Shown here: positions 1-8,867 of the stretch, one piece after another | How the letters are laid out: each line of letters opens with the position of its first letter | Position numbering within the stretch: position 1 is the first letter of the stretch | Origin: Porites lobata | Lineage: Eukaryota > Cnidaria > Anthozoa > Scleractinia > Poritidae | Direction of reading: 5' to 3' | Assembly: GCA_942486035.1 (NCBI GenBank) | Contig: CALNXK010000528.1 | Location: 23,501-87,500, forward strand | DNA length: 64,000 nt | Made by a program: the position numbers and the translations under genes | Notes under the pieces: model-generated | What the model was told of the DNA's origin: nothing | Databases searched by the model: none | What the model saw: only the letters and a program-made list of their open reading frames with translations

Positions 1-25
1 CAAACAGCAAAGTGTGTGGCGAAAA
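1..25 (+). CDS. Partial exon of the host gene (3' end only)
   Basis: The window opens inside an apparent exon that ends at a good donor (AAAA then GTGAGT at 26). Read so that it ends in phase 1, it gives QTAKCVAK plus one base, with no stop. The next exon (756-845) starts in phase 1, so the split codon becomes AGT (Ser). The first ~20 bases of the following intron closely match those after 845, which suggests a local exon/intron duplication. Too little is present to say what the protein does here. Confidence 0.45.
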
Positions 26-109
26 GTGAGTATACAATCTCAGGCCTAGTTCTGTTTTTAATTGTTAATGGATTTTGTCTTTTTTGCATATTGAGTTTCC
101 TTCCCTACT

Positions 110-328
110 CACAGGAAAAATAACGGATTCCCATTTTTGGATATTTTAGGGTATTTAAAGAATACCCATAAAAATCCCAATTTGGCAAAGTGAGACAAGT
201 CCCAACCAGGGAATTCCCAACCAAGTTCCCTTATTGGGACTTCCCACACTTCCAAATTTGGGATTTTTGTGGGTATTCTTTAAATACCCTAAAATATCAA
301 AAATGGGAATCCGTTATTTTTTCCTGTG
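110..328. mobile_element. Foldback MITE with ~75-bp terminal inverted repeats
   Basis: The left end begins CACAGGAAAAATAACGG at 110 and the right end is its reverse complement, ending CCTGTG at 328. The arms match for roughly 75 bases with few differences. The flanks carry a short direct repeat, ACT, at 107-109 and 329-331, consistent with a target-site duplication. There is no coding capacity, so this is a non-autonomous DNA element. The superfamily is not assigned. Confidence 0.8.
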
Positions 329-755
329 ACTAAAACTGAAATCTGGAGAATTTGCCTTTTACAAAGATTACCCCCTCTTCCCATCAACTTACCCCTTATC
401 CACCCTACCCTCCCCAGCTAGATAGCCCACCTGACCTTCAAGGTCGTGACACCAGGAGCATCTGCTGACACCCCACCAGTCCCTAACCGTTTTTAATTTG
501 AACTTTATTTATTAGTTGATCCGTCACTACCTCCCCTTCAACTAGTGAATTCCACACCCTTCCATTTACTTGAGGCCTGAAAATGTACCCCTTTCGGGCG
601 GAGCCTCCCCGTATAGGCCATTATAGGAAGTACCCATGAGGGTCAGTCGGGTCACTATGGTAGTTGCATGAAGCTAGGGTGATGAAAACCTCTGCTATTT
701 TCGCCGGGTATGATATGGTTTTAATTATATGGTCATCCTCATTATTTATATCTAG
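329..755. other. Intron, nothing further seen
   Basis: Rest of the intron between exons 1-25 and 756-845. I see no gene, array or clear repeat. It ends in TATATCTAG, the acceptor used by exon 756-845. Confidence 0.5.
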
Positions 756-845
756 GTGTAGATTTTGAAGATGTGGTCACTGACGGGGTTGGTGATGAAT
801 CAGAGAGTGATCCTAATGACCGAATGGCAGATTGTGTGGACAGAA
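756..845 (+). CDS. Acidic exon of the host gene, phase 1 to 1
   Basis: A 90-nt exon between acceptor TATCTAG (755) and donor AGAA then GTGAGT (846). Entered in phase 1 it reads VDFEDVVTDGVGDE, SESDPND, then RMADCVDR and one base, with no stop. The peptide is strongly acidic and low in hydrophobic residues, so it is probably a disordered linker. Symmetric phase-1 boundaries let it join both neighbouring exons in frame. The frame from the in-frame ATG at 771 is the same. The function is unknown; the exon call rests on splice sites, phase and an open frame. Confidence 0.6.
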
Positions 846-1303
846 GTGAGTATACAATGTCAGGCTGCCCCTGTTGCTGCCTTTGCGTTATTTTGCTTGC
901 GTATCGACCTTGACCCTCCCCATGTATCCGACGAAAAAGGTCACCAGAGGTACAACTTTTTGAAAGCTTACTCCAGAATGGATATGTCTGACAACACCAT
1001 TTACCTGTTAACGTTTACTAGATGAGCAAAAACGTCAATTTTCGAAAACGATGACGTCAAGGATTTAGTGCGTGAAAATAATATTGTACTGCTCCTTGCA
1101 CTTGCGCCACGGACCTCTGGCATATCTTAAGTTTAATTCTCTCGTTTTAGTAGTTAACAGATCAAGGAAATCTAAGGTGCCATGCATTTTCATTATTCTT
1201 TTTATGTAAGACATATAACTATTTTACATGTATATCTCAAAGCCAAAACTTCTTTTAATTTCTAAAAATGATTTGTTTCTCTATTGACTGAAAGATAACG
1301 CAG
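846..1303. other. Intron, nothing further seen
   Basis: Intron from GTGAGT (846) to the acceptor AACGCAG (1303). No gene or recognisable repeat. Its first ~20 bases nearly duplicate those of the intron starting at 26. Confidence 0.5.
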
Positions 1304-1441
1304 TAGCTTCTACGACCGTCTCAGGAGCAATTCAGGGCAAGTTGTTCAGTGCCCCGGCACAAACCTTTAGAGGAATTGAAGGAGTTCAAGTCTCACCAGC
1401 AATACCAGTTACACAGAAATCTTCTACTGAGAAAAGTAAAG
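1304..1441 (+). CDS. Ser/Thr/Pro-rich linker exon, phase 1 to 1
   Basis: A 138-nt exon between acceptor AACGCAG and donor AAAG then GTAAGA (1442). In phase 1 it reads ASTTVSGAIQGKLFSAPAQT, then FRGIEGVQVSPAIPVTQ and KSSTEKSK. The composition (Ser, Thr, Pro, Ala, Lys) points to a flexible linker. The last base, G, pairs with GC of the next exon to make Gly. No catalytic or domain motif is seen. The upstream CAG at 1303 follows a modest pyrimidine tract; an alternative acceptor at 1323 (CTCAG) would give a different frame and is less likely. Confidence 0.6.
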
Positions 1442-2614
1442 GTAAGAAAAAAAACTTGATATTTGAGAATTTCCAAGTATCAAATGAACTATTATTTGTA
1501 GCCTGTTTTTCTGGCGGGATTGTTATGCCTGGGGTATTTTCTTGGCAGCCGAGACGATTTTTCCCCGGCGCTATCCCGCAGACACGCAGGGTAGAACTTT
1601 ACAGAGCTTTAATAAGGTTATCAAATTTTCATCATACCCCGTGCCTTTAATACTTGGCTTGTTGCTTTGCTGAAAAAAGTACTTTTGATGGTTTAGCTTC
1701 ATCGTAAACGTCTTCCTAGTAAGCTTTTCTCCGTTCTCATTACAGCGCGCAGCTTGAGATCAGGAAGGTTGGTTTTAAGGAAATACCTAATTCCTCTACA
1801 TAGTTTTGGGTCGACATTAGGATGAGCTGAATACATTTATCACTACTGCTAGAATTAAAGTTATTATGATGATGGCGGTAGTGAACATTGTGACATTAAG
1901 GCCATTTATACGAGGAAAAATAAGACGCGTCTTCAATAAGACGCGAACTTTCCGTATAAATGGCGCATTTCGTCTAAAATAAGACGCGGCTTAGCAAAGA
2001 CGCGTCTTATTTTAGAACAGCCCTTAACACCTGTTCTTAGATAAGACGCGCCTTAGCTGAGACGAGAAAAACTTCGTATAAATGACCTTCGCTTCTTACA
2101 TAAAACGCGAACGCATAGTACGCATGCGTTAATTTTTGGCGCGCCACGTTGGATTGCCGTTGCTACGGGCAACATACACATGAAAACGAGTCAAGAACAG
2201 AAATAAGACGCGAACCATTCATACGAGCTGTTCTCGTCTTAGATAAGACATGCTCGTATAAATGGTCCAGTTCGCGTCTTATTTAAGACGCGTCTGATGT
2301 AAGACGCGTCTTATTTTTCCTCGTATAAATGGCCCTATTATGTCATTTTCATCTCTGAAGATAGTAGTATTAACCAAAACGAAAAATGTAGCGTCGTAAA
2401 TAACATTGTTCGCTTTCATCGATTATCCTTGACTTGTTTTCTTGCTTCACTCACATCAGGTGAATTAATATCCGTTTCCATAAAGTTATGTTGTATATTA
2501 TATTGTTGCATTTCTGACCATTTGAAAGGAAGGGCGTTGGACATTGCTTGAATTGCAAGCTAAATTTAGAATTGTAGCTGAAGAGCTAACGATATCCCCC
2601 TTTTTCTATTCCAG
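1442..2614. other. Intron containing a MITE
   Basis: Intron from GTAAGA (1442) to TATTCCAG (2614). Apart from the inverted-repeat element at 1899-2336 I see no gene or RNA. The pyrimidine-rich run before 2614 is a strong acceptor. Confidence 0.55.
1899..2336. mobile_element. MITE with inverted ends and internal AAGACGCG repeats
   Basis: The left end AGGCCATTTATACGAGG and right end CCTCGTATAAATGGCCCT are reverse complements over about 35 bases, with one extra base on the right. Flanking ATTA at 1895-1898 and 2337-2340 looks like a target-site duplication. The interior carries many copies, in both orientations, of an AATAAGACGCG-like motif, so the whole element could fold on itself several ways. 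No transposase is encoded. Confidence 0.8.
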
Positions 2615-2851
2615 GCTCCTCCTTTGCTGCGTCTACTTCCAAGAGTTCAGCTCCTGCGCCTGCTCTTACGCCTGCTTCTGCCCCTGCTGGCCCTGGCCCT
2701 GCCCCTGTCCCTGTCCCTGCCCCTTCTGTTACATCAGATGCGTCAGCACAGGCAGGGCAAGGTCGCCTTCAACATGATTCCATTGTTGGACCACCACCTA
2801 GGCGATATGTCAATTATCTGGCGTACCAAGGATACTCAGTGGAAATCATTG
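2615..2851 (+). CDS. Ala/Pro-rich exon of the host gene (3' end uncertain)
   Basis: Starts after the strong acceptor TTTTTCTATTCCAG. Entered in phase 1 it reads SSFAASTSKSSAPAPALTP, a run of Pro-Ala/Pro-Val pairs, then a more ordered end: RRYVNYLAYQGYSVEII. The frame meets a stop at 2874, so the donor must lie before it. I chose GTGGAA at 2852 because it leaves phase 1, as exon 3333-3714 requires, and keeps the ordered segment. An alternative phase-1 donor is GTCGCC at 2762. If neither is used this could be an alternative terminal exon ending at 2876. The Pro/Ala tract is probably an extended, disordered spacer before the folded domains. Confidence 0.55.
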
Positions 2852-3332
2852 GTGGAAAGCAAAGCTGGCCGCTATAGTACTAATTTACATACCTATCCGA
2901 TGTGCGACTCTCCACTCAGTTTAGAGATCGGAGCGGCCCAAATTCGCTCCGTTACAGAAATCGCGCCAAAATCACCGTTCTTATGTGTGAATAGAAACCC
3001 GATCCGGTATCGATTTCGTTTCGGTGCAAGAGCTAGCTATCCGGTATAGATGAACACAGCCTTAGGTTCCGCACTAGGTTGCCAAAGTCAACCGTCGCAA
3101 AATAAAAAGGCCATTAATGTTTTGAGGCTCTTGATATATTCTACTCACAGCTGATATTTACAAGGAAGGAGAGATACAGCAAAAACACTGTCGCATTTCG
3201 GAAGAGTTTTTAGATTGAATGAAAGAAGTTTGACGGTTAAGCTTCGTCGATACTTGGTCCGCGCGATAAAGACCACATCTACGGATATTTTTTTATGGTT
3301 AACTTTATGCTCGATCTCTGTCCTTTGCAAAG
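2852..3332. other. Intron, nothing further seen
   Basis: Intron before the first ubiquitin-like exon. Its 3' end, CTGTCCTTTGCAAAG (3332), is a usable acceptor. No gene or repeat recognised. Confidence 0.4.
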
Positions 3333-3714
3333 GTTGCAACTTAGACGTATCCATAGATGGCTATGACGTTGGAGGCTGGGTCGTATATGGAGGACAGGAG
3401 TTAACGATAGAACGACCAGCATACGAGGCTAAGAAGTTCACTTTCTATCGCGTAAAAACCGCACCCAAAGAAGCTGGTATTGAATCTGGCCGGGATGAAA
3501 ATGGTCTTGTAAAGTGTGTGTTTACACCAGAAGCCTGCCTAGACATCTCAGTTGCTATTTCTGGCTTACCTCACCCGCTGGAAGTGAATATTGCCCCAGA
3601 CGCAACGGTTGGGGATTTGAAACGTCAAGTACAGAGTCAGCTAAATGCTGCCAACGATCCCGATCAACTTCTTGTTCTCAATGACAAAGTGTTGCCAAAT
3701 TCTTCCCGTTTAAG
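3333..3714 (+). CDS. Exon with N-terminal module and first ubiquitin-like domain
   Basis: A 382-nt exon, phase 1 in and phase 2 out, between TTTGCAAAG (3332) and donor TTTAAG then GTCAGT (3715). The first ~70 residues (CNLDVSIDGYDVGGWVVYGG, then QELTIERPAYEAKKFTFYRV) look like a compact beta-rich module that I cannot name. From LDISVAISGLPHPLEVNI onward it has the pattern of a ubiquitin-like fold: two beta strands, helix TVGDLKRQVQSQL, then DQLLVLNDKVLPNSSRL, matching the ubiquitin order strand-strand-helix-strand. The fold is completed in the next exon (NLRNLRLVDA). No Gly-Gly processing end is visible, so this is an integral ubiquitin-like domain, not a conjugated modifier. Confidence 0.7.
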
Positions 3715-3999
3715 GTCAGTAATTAAATGTAAAAATTACGCAAAATGCACACGAGAGGCCTTGTCATTATGACAATGTCTAGCTAGTAGAAGCTGTGTAT
3801 TTTTTTTTATCAGGGCAGAAACGGCTGCCGAGTTTCTGTCCACCCAGGTCATGGAAAATTCCCAGTTTTAAGCCATCCTTTTTTGGCTGCGAATTCGTTG
3901 CGTGTCTGGTAAAGCCGACTAAAAACAGTTCACATTTTCATTCTGTTTTTGGGTATGGCCAAGGAGTTGAATTGTCTTGGAATTGCCGCGAACTTGAAA

Positions 4000-4085
4000 T
4001 CCAGCCAGCAATTAGAGCAGGATTTGAACTCGAGACCACCGCTTACTACTCGGCTTCGCTATATACCTCTAATAAGCGAGCGCGT
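4000..4085 (-). repeat. Possible minus-strand tRNA-derived SINE fragment
   Basis: Read on the minus strand, GAGTTCAAATCC (complement of 4020-4031) resembles an internal B box. About 30 bases upstream, TAGCGAAGCCGAGTAG resembles a degraded A box. It may be the head of a tRNA-derived SINE. The match is weak and no tail was found. Confidence 0.3.
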
Positions 4086-4187
4086 TCTTTTCATGAGTCT
4101 AGATGCTAAGACCTTCAACAGAGGGTTATCGATCGGGCAGTTTCCAACGGGCTCTCTTGCTAAGAATTAATTTGGATGTTTTAACAT

Positions 4188-4234
<47 letters not shown>

Positions 4235-4257
4235 TTTGTAGTATTTGTAGTATTTGT
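4188..4257. repeat. (TAG)n microsatellite
   Basis: Run of about fifteen perfect TAG/AGT triplets followed by degenerate TATTTG/TAG units. A simple repeat within the intron. Confidence 0.9.
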
Positions 4258-4733
4258 GGTGATTACAGAACTTTCTTAACGTGTCAAGAAACTCTAGCGC
4301 ATAGCACTAATTGGTGACACAAAAATAAAAATAAAATAAATATATAAATAAATGAAAATCAAATATTTAAATAGTGTTAAAATAATGTTAATATAGAGAA
4401 GCAAATAGTAAAAACTAGGGAGGTTAAAAATCTAAACGTATTTACACGTAAAAACAAGACATGTACATGATAAATTTTGCTTTGTAACATAGGGTCTCAG
4501 AGTTAATTATTACAAAGCATGCGATTTCTAAAGCCATCCTCGAATAAGGCAGTCAGGTCTGTTTTCGTAATTTTAGTCTTAAATTTGCACAGACTATCCT
4601 CGGCACGTAATTCCTTTGTAAGTTTCGACCAGAGGAAAGGGCCATAATATCTTAATGAATGCTTTCCATATTTAATCGTATCAAAACGAGGAAGATTGAA
4701 ATCCGAATTTCTTAATTTTTTTTCTTGTTATAG

Positions 4734-5252
4734 CTACTTGGTGAAATCGCCTGGAAACTTGAGAAACCTGAGATTAGTTGATGCCGAATTGGAGATAACA
4801 GTAGAGGTATCGTCTAGTGAAAGATTTCCGGTAAAGCTACGACCAAGCAAAGCAAATGTCATTGATTTGATGAAAGTGATAGAGGAGAAGCTTGGAATTC
4901 CCGTAAGTGACCAGGAAATCTACCACGGAAAAACCCGACTGTCAGACGCACCACGGAGAAGCCTTCCTTCGAAACTCATCTGCAGTATACAGCCAAGTGT
5001 AGTTGTGACTGTACGATACATCACTATAACCGTCGAGGACATGGAAAGTGGCGATGGTTGCATAATGAAGGTTGATAAACGAAAAACTTTAAAGAACCTT
5101 TTGGATGAAATATCACTGTGCAAAAACATGTCAGAAAATGAAAAAGCGTCCGTTACATTTTATTTCAAAGGAGAAGGACTCTGTCCTTCTGAAAATGACC
5201 AATCCTTATCAAGCCTTGGCTTTAGCAGTGGTTCCAAGATAGAAATGAAGAG
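4734..5252 (+). CDS. Exon with second and third ubiquitin-like domains
   Basis: A 519-nt exon, phase 2 in and phase 2 out, between the T-rich acceptor CTTGTTATAG and donor AAGAG then GTAAGG (5253). It finishes Ubl1 (YLVKSPGNLRNLRLVDA). It then encodes Ubl2 (LEITVEVSSSERFPVKLRP, helix VIDLMKVIEEKLGIPVSDQ, EIYHGKTRL, ending VVVTVRY), about 76 residues, close to ubiquitin length. Ubl3 follows directly (ITITVEDMESGDGCIMKVD, helix TLKNLLDEISLCKNM, FYFKGEGLCPSENDQSL, ending SKIEMKR). The GIPVSDQ/IYHGKTL pattern is typical of ubiquitin folds. If the donor is skipped, a TAA at 5254 would end the protein at KR, giving a short tail-less form. Tandem Ubl arrays usually serve as interaction modules; the partner is unknown. 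Confidence 0.8.
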
Positions 5253-5344
5253 GTAAGGGTATTTGGCATAGACACGGTGCTGATATTTAAGAATCGCAAA
5301 ATACCACAGTTTACTTTCCTTACATTGTGTTTTTCTTACTTCAG

Positions 5345-5371
5345 TCGAACTTCCATATGCGACAACTTCTC
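5345..5371 (+). CDS. 27-nt mini-exon, phase 2 to 2
   Basis: A strong acceptor (GTTTTTCTTACTTCAG, 5344) is followed after 27 nt by GTAAGC (5372). In phase 2 it completes Ser and adds RTSICDNF plus two bases, with no stop. It is the first very short exon of the gene and separates the ubiquitin-like part from the charged tail. It could be a cassette, since skipping it keeps the frame. Confidence 0.55.
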
Positions 5372-5647
5372 GTAAGCCACCAACTCCCACAAAAGGTCAC
5401 TTATTCAAAGTTAGAATCAGTAAACGTCTGCTACCTCGTTGCATTTTGGGTGGTCTGTTAGGGAAGGTTCAACTTTATTTTATGAGCACAATAAGGAATA
5501 TGACTAGCTATAGCTATCGCCAAGTGCCAAAGAGCAAATTCTATCTATATGCGCGCGCTGTTGAATTTGTTTAGAAATGTCATGAAATACATTAAGTGAT
5601 GAAAAATAGATTGAATTTCATTCGATTGCATTGAAAATAGTGCAAAC

Positions 5648-5959
5648 TTAAAGCAAGGGGCACCTAAAGACCAACCGACGGCCGTGCCAGTACCTCACGC
5701 ATGCGCACAACCGCATCACGCGGGTAGTGGCAGCTGTAGACAGTTGTTTCGCCCTCACTGGGGCTCAGAAGCTTGGGGGAGTCCGTGTTTTAGAAAAACC
5801 ACTTACTTCGTGCTGAGAGGTGTGCAAAGCAGTCTATCAAGTGCCAGCTCCACACAACACATGTGGGAGCTGTTGCCTGGGAACCGCACGGCAGTTCTCC
5901 CACAACATGTCCGCGGAAGGCGGATCATGGTTTTGGTGTATGTGTGCCCCTTGCTTTAA
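5648..5959. mobile_element. MITE flanked by TTAA (piggyBac-like target site)
   Basis: TTAA at 5648-5651 and 5956-5959 flanks inverted ends AGCAAGGGGCAC and GTGCCCCTTGCT. A TTAA duplication with short inverted repeats is the hallmark of piggyBac-type elements. The ~300-bp interior is GC-richer than its surroundings, contains a smaller inverted repeat (GTGGGAG / CTCCCAC) and has no transposase, so it is non-autonomous. Confidence 0.75.
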
Positions 5960-6948
5960 TTTGTCTTTTGAAAAAAGCAAACTAAACTGTTCTACTGCAT
6001 AAAGAATTTGAAATCCCGACTTAACGCATCAAATTTTTCGAGATATTGAAGTTCGTGTTTTTGTCCGAAGTTGCGCACAAGTCATTTTGCGTAATATTTA
6101 GTGGTCTTATAAGCAAACTTAAAATCCTCGAAAAATCATGTTGAAGTTTGCGGATCTTCAACGTACAGACTTATATTTGGTCTCTTTTTGAAGCTAAAAA
6201 AGTTTATGGTGCGCCAATGAAACCTTGCGAATTATTTTGCTTCAAAGACACAGAAAAATTTGCTGCGTTACTGTTTTTCTTAGCGGCATGCAATAAAAAA
6301 TTCCAGCAATGCGACAAATGCGACAGATATCGCGTAGGATGGAAATGATCCACCCGACGATTGGTTGAAGACGGGATGAGCACGTGACTCAAAAACACGC
6401 ACACGACTCGTAGATTCTCTGATCTGTATCACGTAACCAATGACATTCACCAAGCATTCTCTGTGCTGCATTACGTTATGGTTGCCTTACATTACTCTAT
6501 GTTATATCGATTCAAGTTTTTTTCTGCCCCTGGAACAATCGCGCACGGCTCTATTAGGCTGCCGCCTCGATCGCAGCCACGCGTCTTCGCGAGTCTGCTC
6601 GTTGGCAGTAATATCAGTTACCTCTATTTCTTATAAAATCGCTTCAAGTGAATTAAATAACTTGTTTCACTTAATGTGTGGTGGATAAGAACCTATTAAG
6701 AGCCTTATAATCAGCCTGAATTGTGAAAAACTACCCCATAATATAAAAACCTGTTCAGTCTGACCTCGAAAATTCTAGGTTCTTATATGTGGGCTTTTAC
6801 TATATTATATTATTAGGTTTTTGGTTTTTTAATCAGTTTTTTTATTTTACGCTTAACTATATTAATTTTTCAGAGACACTTGAACAATTAATGTCAGTAA
6901 AGTGCTACTGATCTGTATATTTAAATAGCGCCATAGAAATAATAAATC

Positions 6949-6976
6949 ATTATTATTATTATTATTATTATTATTA
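6949..6976. repeat. (ATT)n microsatellite
   Basis: Perfect ATT triplets in the intron. Confidence 0.9.
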
Positions 6977-7101
6977 AAATTAACTTTGAAAATCATCGAG
7001 CGGTTAAGACACCTAACAACAGTTAACTGAAGTTTTTAATTTGTACCTACAAAATATGAACAGAATTTAATGTGATTAGAAATGTCTGTCGTACACATTA
7101 G

Positions 7102-7220
7102 GTTTGTGAGAAGTTCCGAAAAAGTGAATGATGATGATGAAAAAGAAGCCAAAGGGTCATTGCTTCACTTCACGGAACACCCTGAGGAACAACTGAAATG
7201 CATTGAAGACCAAATGAAAG
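7102..7220 (+). CDS. Acidic/charged exon with KEAKGS motif, phase 2 to 1
   Basis: A 119-nt exon after acceptor GTACACATTAG (7101), ending at ATGAAAG then GTATAG (7221). In phase 2 it reads FVRSSEKVNDDDEKEAKGS, then LLHFTEHPEEQLKCIEDQ and MKG. The acceptor has a weak pyrimidine tract, so a start a few bases away is possible. The alternation of acidic and basic residues suggests a helix or coiled coil. The segment EKEAKGSLL is repeated in the next exon (KKEAKGSIL), so the two probably arose by exon duplication. This exon converts the reading phase from 2 to 1, the phase of all later microexons. Confidence 0.6.
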
Positions 7221-7360
7221 GTATAGGTATTCCTAACAAAAATAATTCGTATTTCTACAAAATTCTTATTTCTATATAAAAAAATATATCAAACTATATG
7301 ATATTCACGAAATAAATGGTCTTCTTGAAAGAATGATAGATGGTAAATCACTCTCCAATT

Positions 7361-7500
7361 GAGTTCTCTGTAGCTCAAGGGAATAGAGGGCCTGCCCGGA
7401 TGTTTGGGACGTCGTGGGTTCGAATCCTGTCGGGGACTTACATTTTTTCTTTGTCCCAAGCTCGTGAAATGGTGATCATTTCATTTTCACATTTGTTTCA
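7361..7500 (+). repeat. tRNA-derived SINE, copy 1
   Basis: The head has TGTAGCTCAAGGGAATAGAG (A-box like) and GGGTTCGAATCCTGTCGG (B box). It is followed by a non-tRNA body (CTTTGTCCCAAGCTCGTG) and a TTCATTTTCAC tail shared with copy 2. The head is too degraded to be a functional tRNA gene (mismatched arms, no clear anticodon stem). Confidence 0.75.
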
Positions 7501-7631
7501 CCGAGCTTAAAATTTACCATCCTTCATTCTTTCACCACACGTTGTGACATCGACATTGCTGATCCTAGTAGTATGCAGGACGCGTGTCAAATATGAACCT
7601 AGTATATGGCCTCAGCTTGGCCTCGCTCTCC

Positions 7632-7780
7632 ACGAGTTCTCCGTTAGCTCAGTGGATAGAGTTCCCTCCCGGTGTTTAGGAGGTCATAGGTTCGAATCCT
7701 GTCGGGGACTTAGATTTTTCCTTCGTCCCACACTTGAGACATGCTGATCACTTCATTTTCACAAATGTACTTCTTATCAC
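7632..7780 (+). repeat. tRNA-derived SINE, copy 2
   Basis: The head has CGTTAGCTCAGTGGATAGAG and AGGTTCGAATCCTGTCGG, good A- and B-box sequences. The body and TTCATTTTCACA tail match copy 1. The tail runs directly into the acceptor CTTCTTATCACACAG of the exon at 7785. Confidence 0.8.
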
Positions 7781-7784
7781 ACAG

Positions 7785-7862
7785 AAAGTCAACACTATAA
7801 AAAAGAAGCTAAAGGATCAATTCTGTCGAGAATCTGGGAAAAAGTTTCTTCTCCATTTGCGG
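7785..7862 (+). CDS. Last recognised constant exon, KEAKGS motif, phase 1 to 1
   Basis: A 78-nt exon between CTTATCACACAG and TTTGCGG then GTTAGT (7863). In phase 1 it reads ESQHYKKEAKGSILSRIWE and KVSSPFA plus one base (G), with no stop. KKEAKGSIL repeats EKEAKGSLL of the previous exon. The other two frames are also open, so phase 1 is supported by the match to the preceding exon rather than by stops alone. The exon is symmetric and hands over in phase 1, which is the only phase that reads through the whole downstream microexon set. Confidence 0.6.
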
Positions 7863-7915
7863 GTTAGTATAGTATAGAATCTGACTTCAGTGGAAGGTGC
7901 GTGAGTACGTTATTT

Positions 7916-8011
7916 TAGTTTACGCACGAGTTGTTGACGTATCAGAAATCGAAAGAGTGAGCGCAGCGAACGTGTGAGATTTCTGATACAAAAACAACGA
8001 GTGCGTAAATA
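7916..8011. mobile_element. Small inverted-repeat element
   Basis: TTTACGCACGAGTTGTT (from about 7919) is mirrored by AACAACGAGTGCGTAAA (ending about 8009), and TATCAGAAATC by GATTTCTGATA inside. It is likely a small foldback MITE. Confidence 0.6.
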
Positions 8012-8867
8012 CCGTACAAAACACTTTCCATATGGTATTGTGTTTGTTAACATACTGAGATATTCATCTTTTTACCAAAGTCTTTTATTTGAATCCTTTT
8101 TTTAATTAATTGATAAAATTTGCCGCTAAACATGGTGAGTGACAAGGAAAATGACGATAACTATCAAATACTAATAGTAAATATTATAATGAGGTTGAGG
8201 ATGAAAGGTAACAGGAACTACCACAAATCTTAAATTTTTGTTCCAAAACTATAGTTAAAAATTTGGGAAAAAAGTGAAAGACAAAAGATGGCTGCTATTA
8301 AAAGTACAACTTAAAGACACTTTGTAACTTCCCATGATGGATTGCAGGCGTGTCAGAATTTTCGTGGTCCACGAATTTCCATCGCGACACCAGAATCAAC
8401 TTTTGCTTGCAGAATCGTTATTGGGCTGCCTGTGACAATGCCCAATCTACGATTGGGCCTTGCAGTCTGTGCAGCAAAATGGCGGAGGGACCACGTGTTT
8501 CGTCCCCCGCGATGGAGACAAATCTTTTTTGTTTTTTTTTTTTTGAGGGGTTGTGTGGGTCCTTTCAAATATAAGCAAACGGACTTTAGAAAATTATAAA
8601 TTAAAGTAATATCATAGATGACAAATTACTCCTTAATTTTGGCGCGCGAAATTTCAGCGTTAACTTATAATTTCACATCTGAAACTACAGAATTGCCATA
8701 GCAACGTTCCGCTCTCAGGGATTTAAAAGACGCGCGTTAGGAAGCCTAAACACGAAAGAGCACATTAAGAAGGATCCTATCAAGTATTTTGTCGAAAAAT
8801 TCTTACATTTCTGTACTTATTTTGCAAATAATACCGACGAGACAGCTTTTAGCTTCTCATATTTATT

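Larger units (their letters stand above)
3715..4733. other. Intron with triplet microsatellite and possible SINE
   Basis: Intron from GTCAGT to the T-rich acceptor CTTGTTATAG (4733). It holds a (TAG)n run at about 4188-4232 and a possible minus-strand tRNA-like box at about 4020-4080. Open frames in it (3795-4170) are not supported by splice phase or composition. Confidence 0.5.
5372..7101. other. Intron with a TTAA-type MITE and (ATT)n
   Basis: About 1.7 kb between the mini-exon and exon 7102-7220. Contains the element at 5648-5959 and a microsatellite at 6949-6976. Open frames at 6148-6688 lie on both strands and have no splice or composition support. Nothing else recognised. Confidence 0.5.
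7221..7784. other. Intron with two tRNA-derived SINE copies
   Basis: Intron between the two KEAKGS exons. Almost all of it is two related SINE copies (about 7361-7500 and 7632-7780). Confidence 0.6.

Noticed and set aside
5684..6002. 91-codon frame in an intron
   Set aside because: It lies inside the TTAA-flanked MITE; the GC-rich interior is open by chance.
7365..7711. Two functional tRNA genes
   Set aside because: B boxes are good, but arms do not pair properly, the anticodon stem is unclear, and the body and tail are shared between the copies, as in a SINE.
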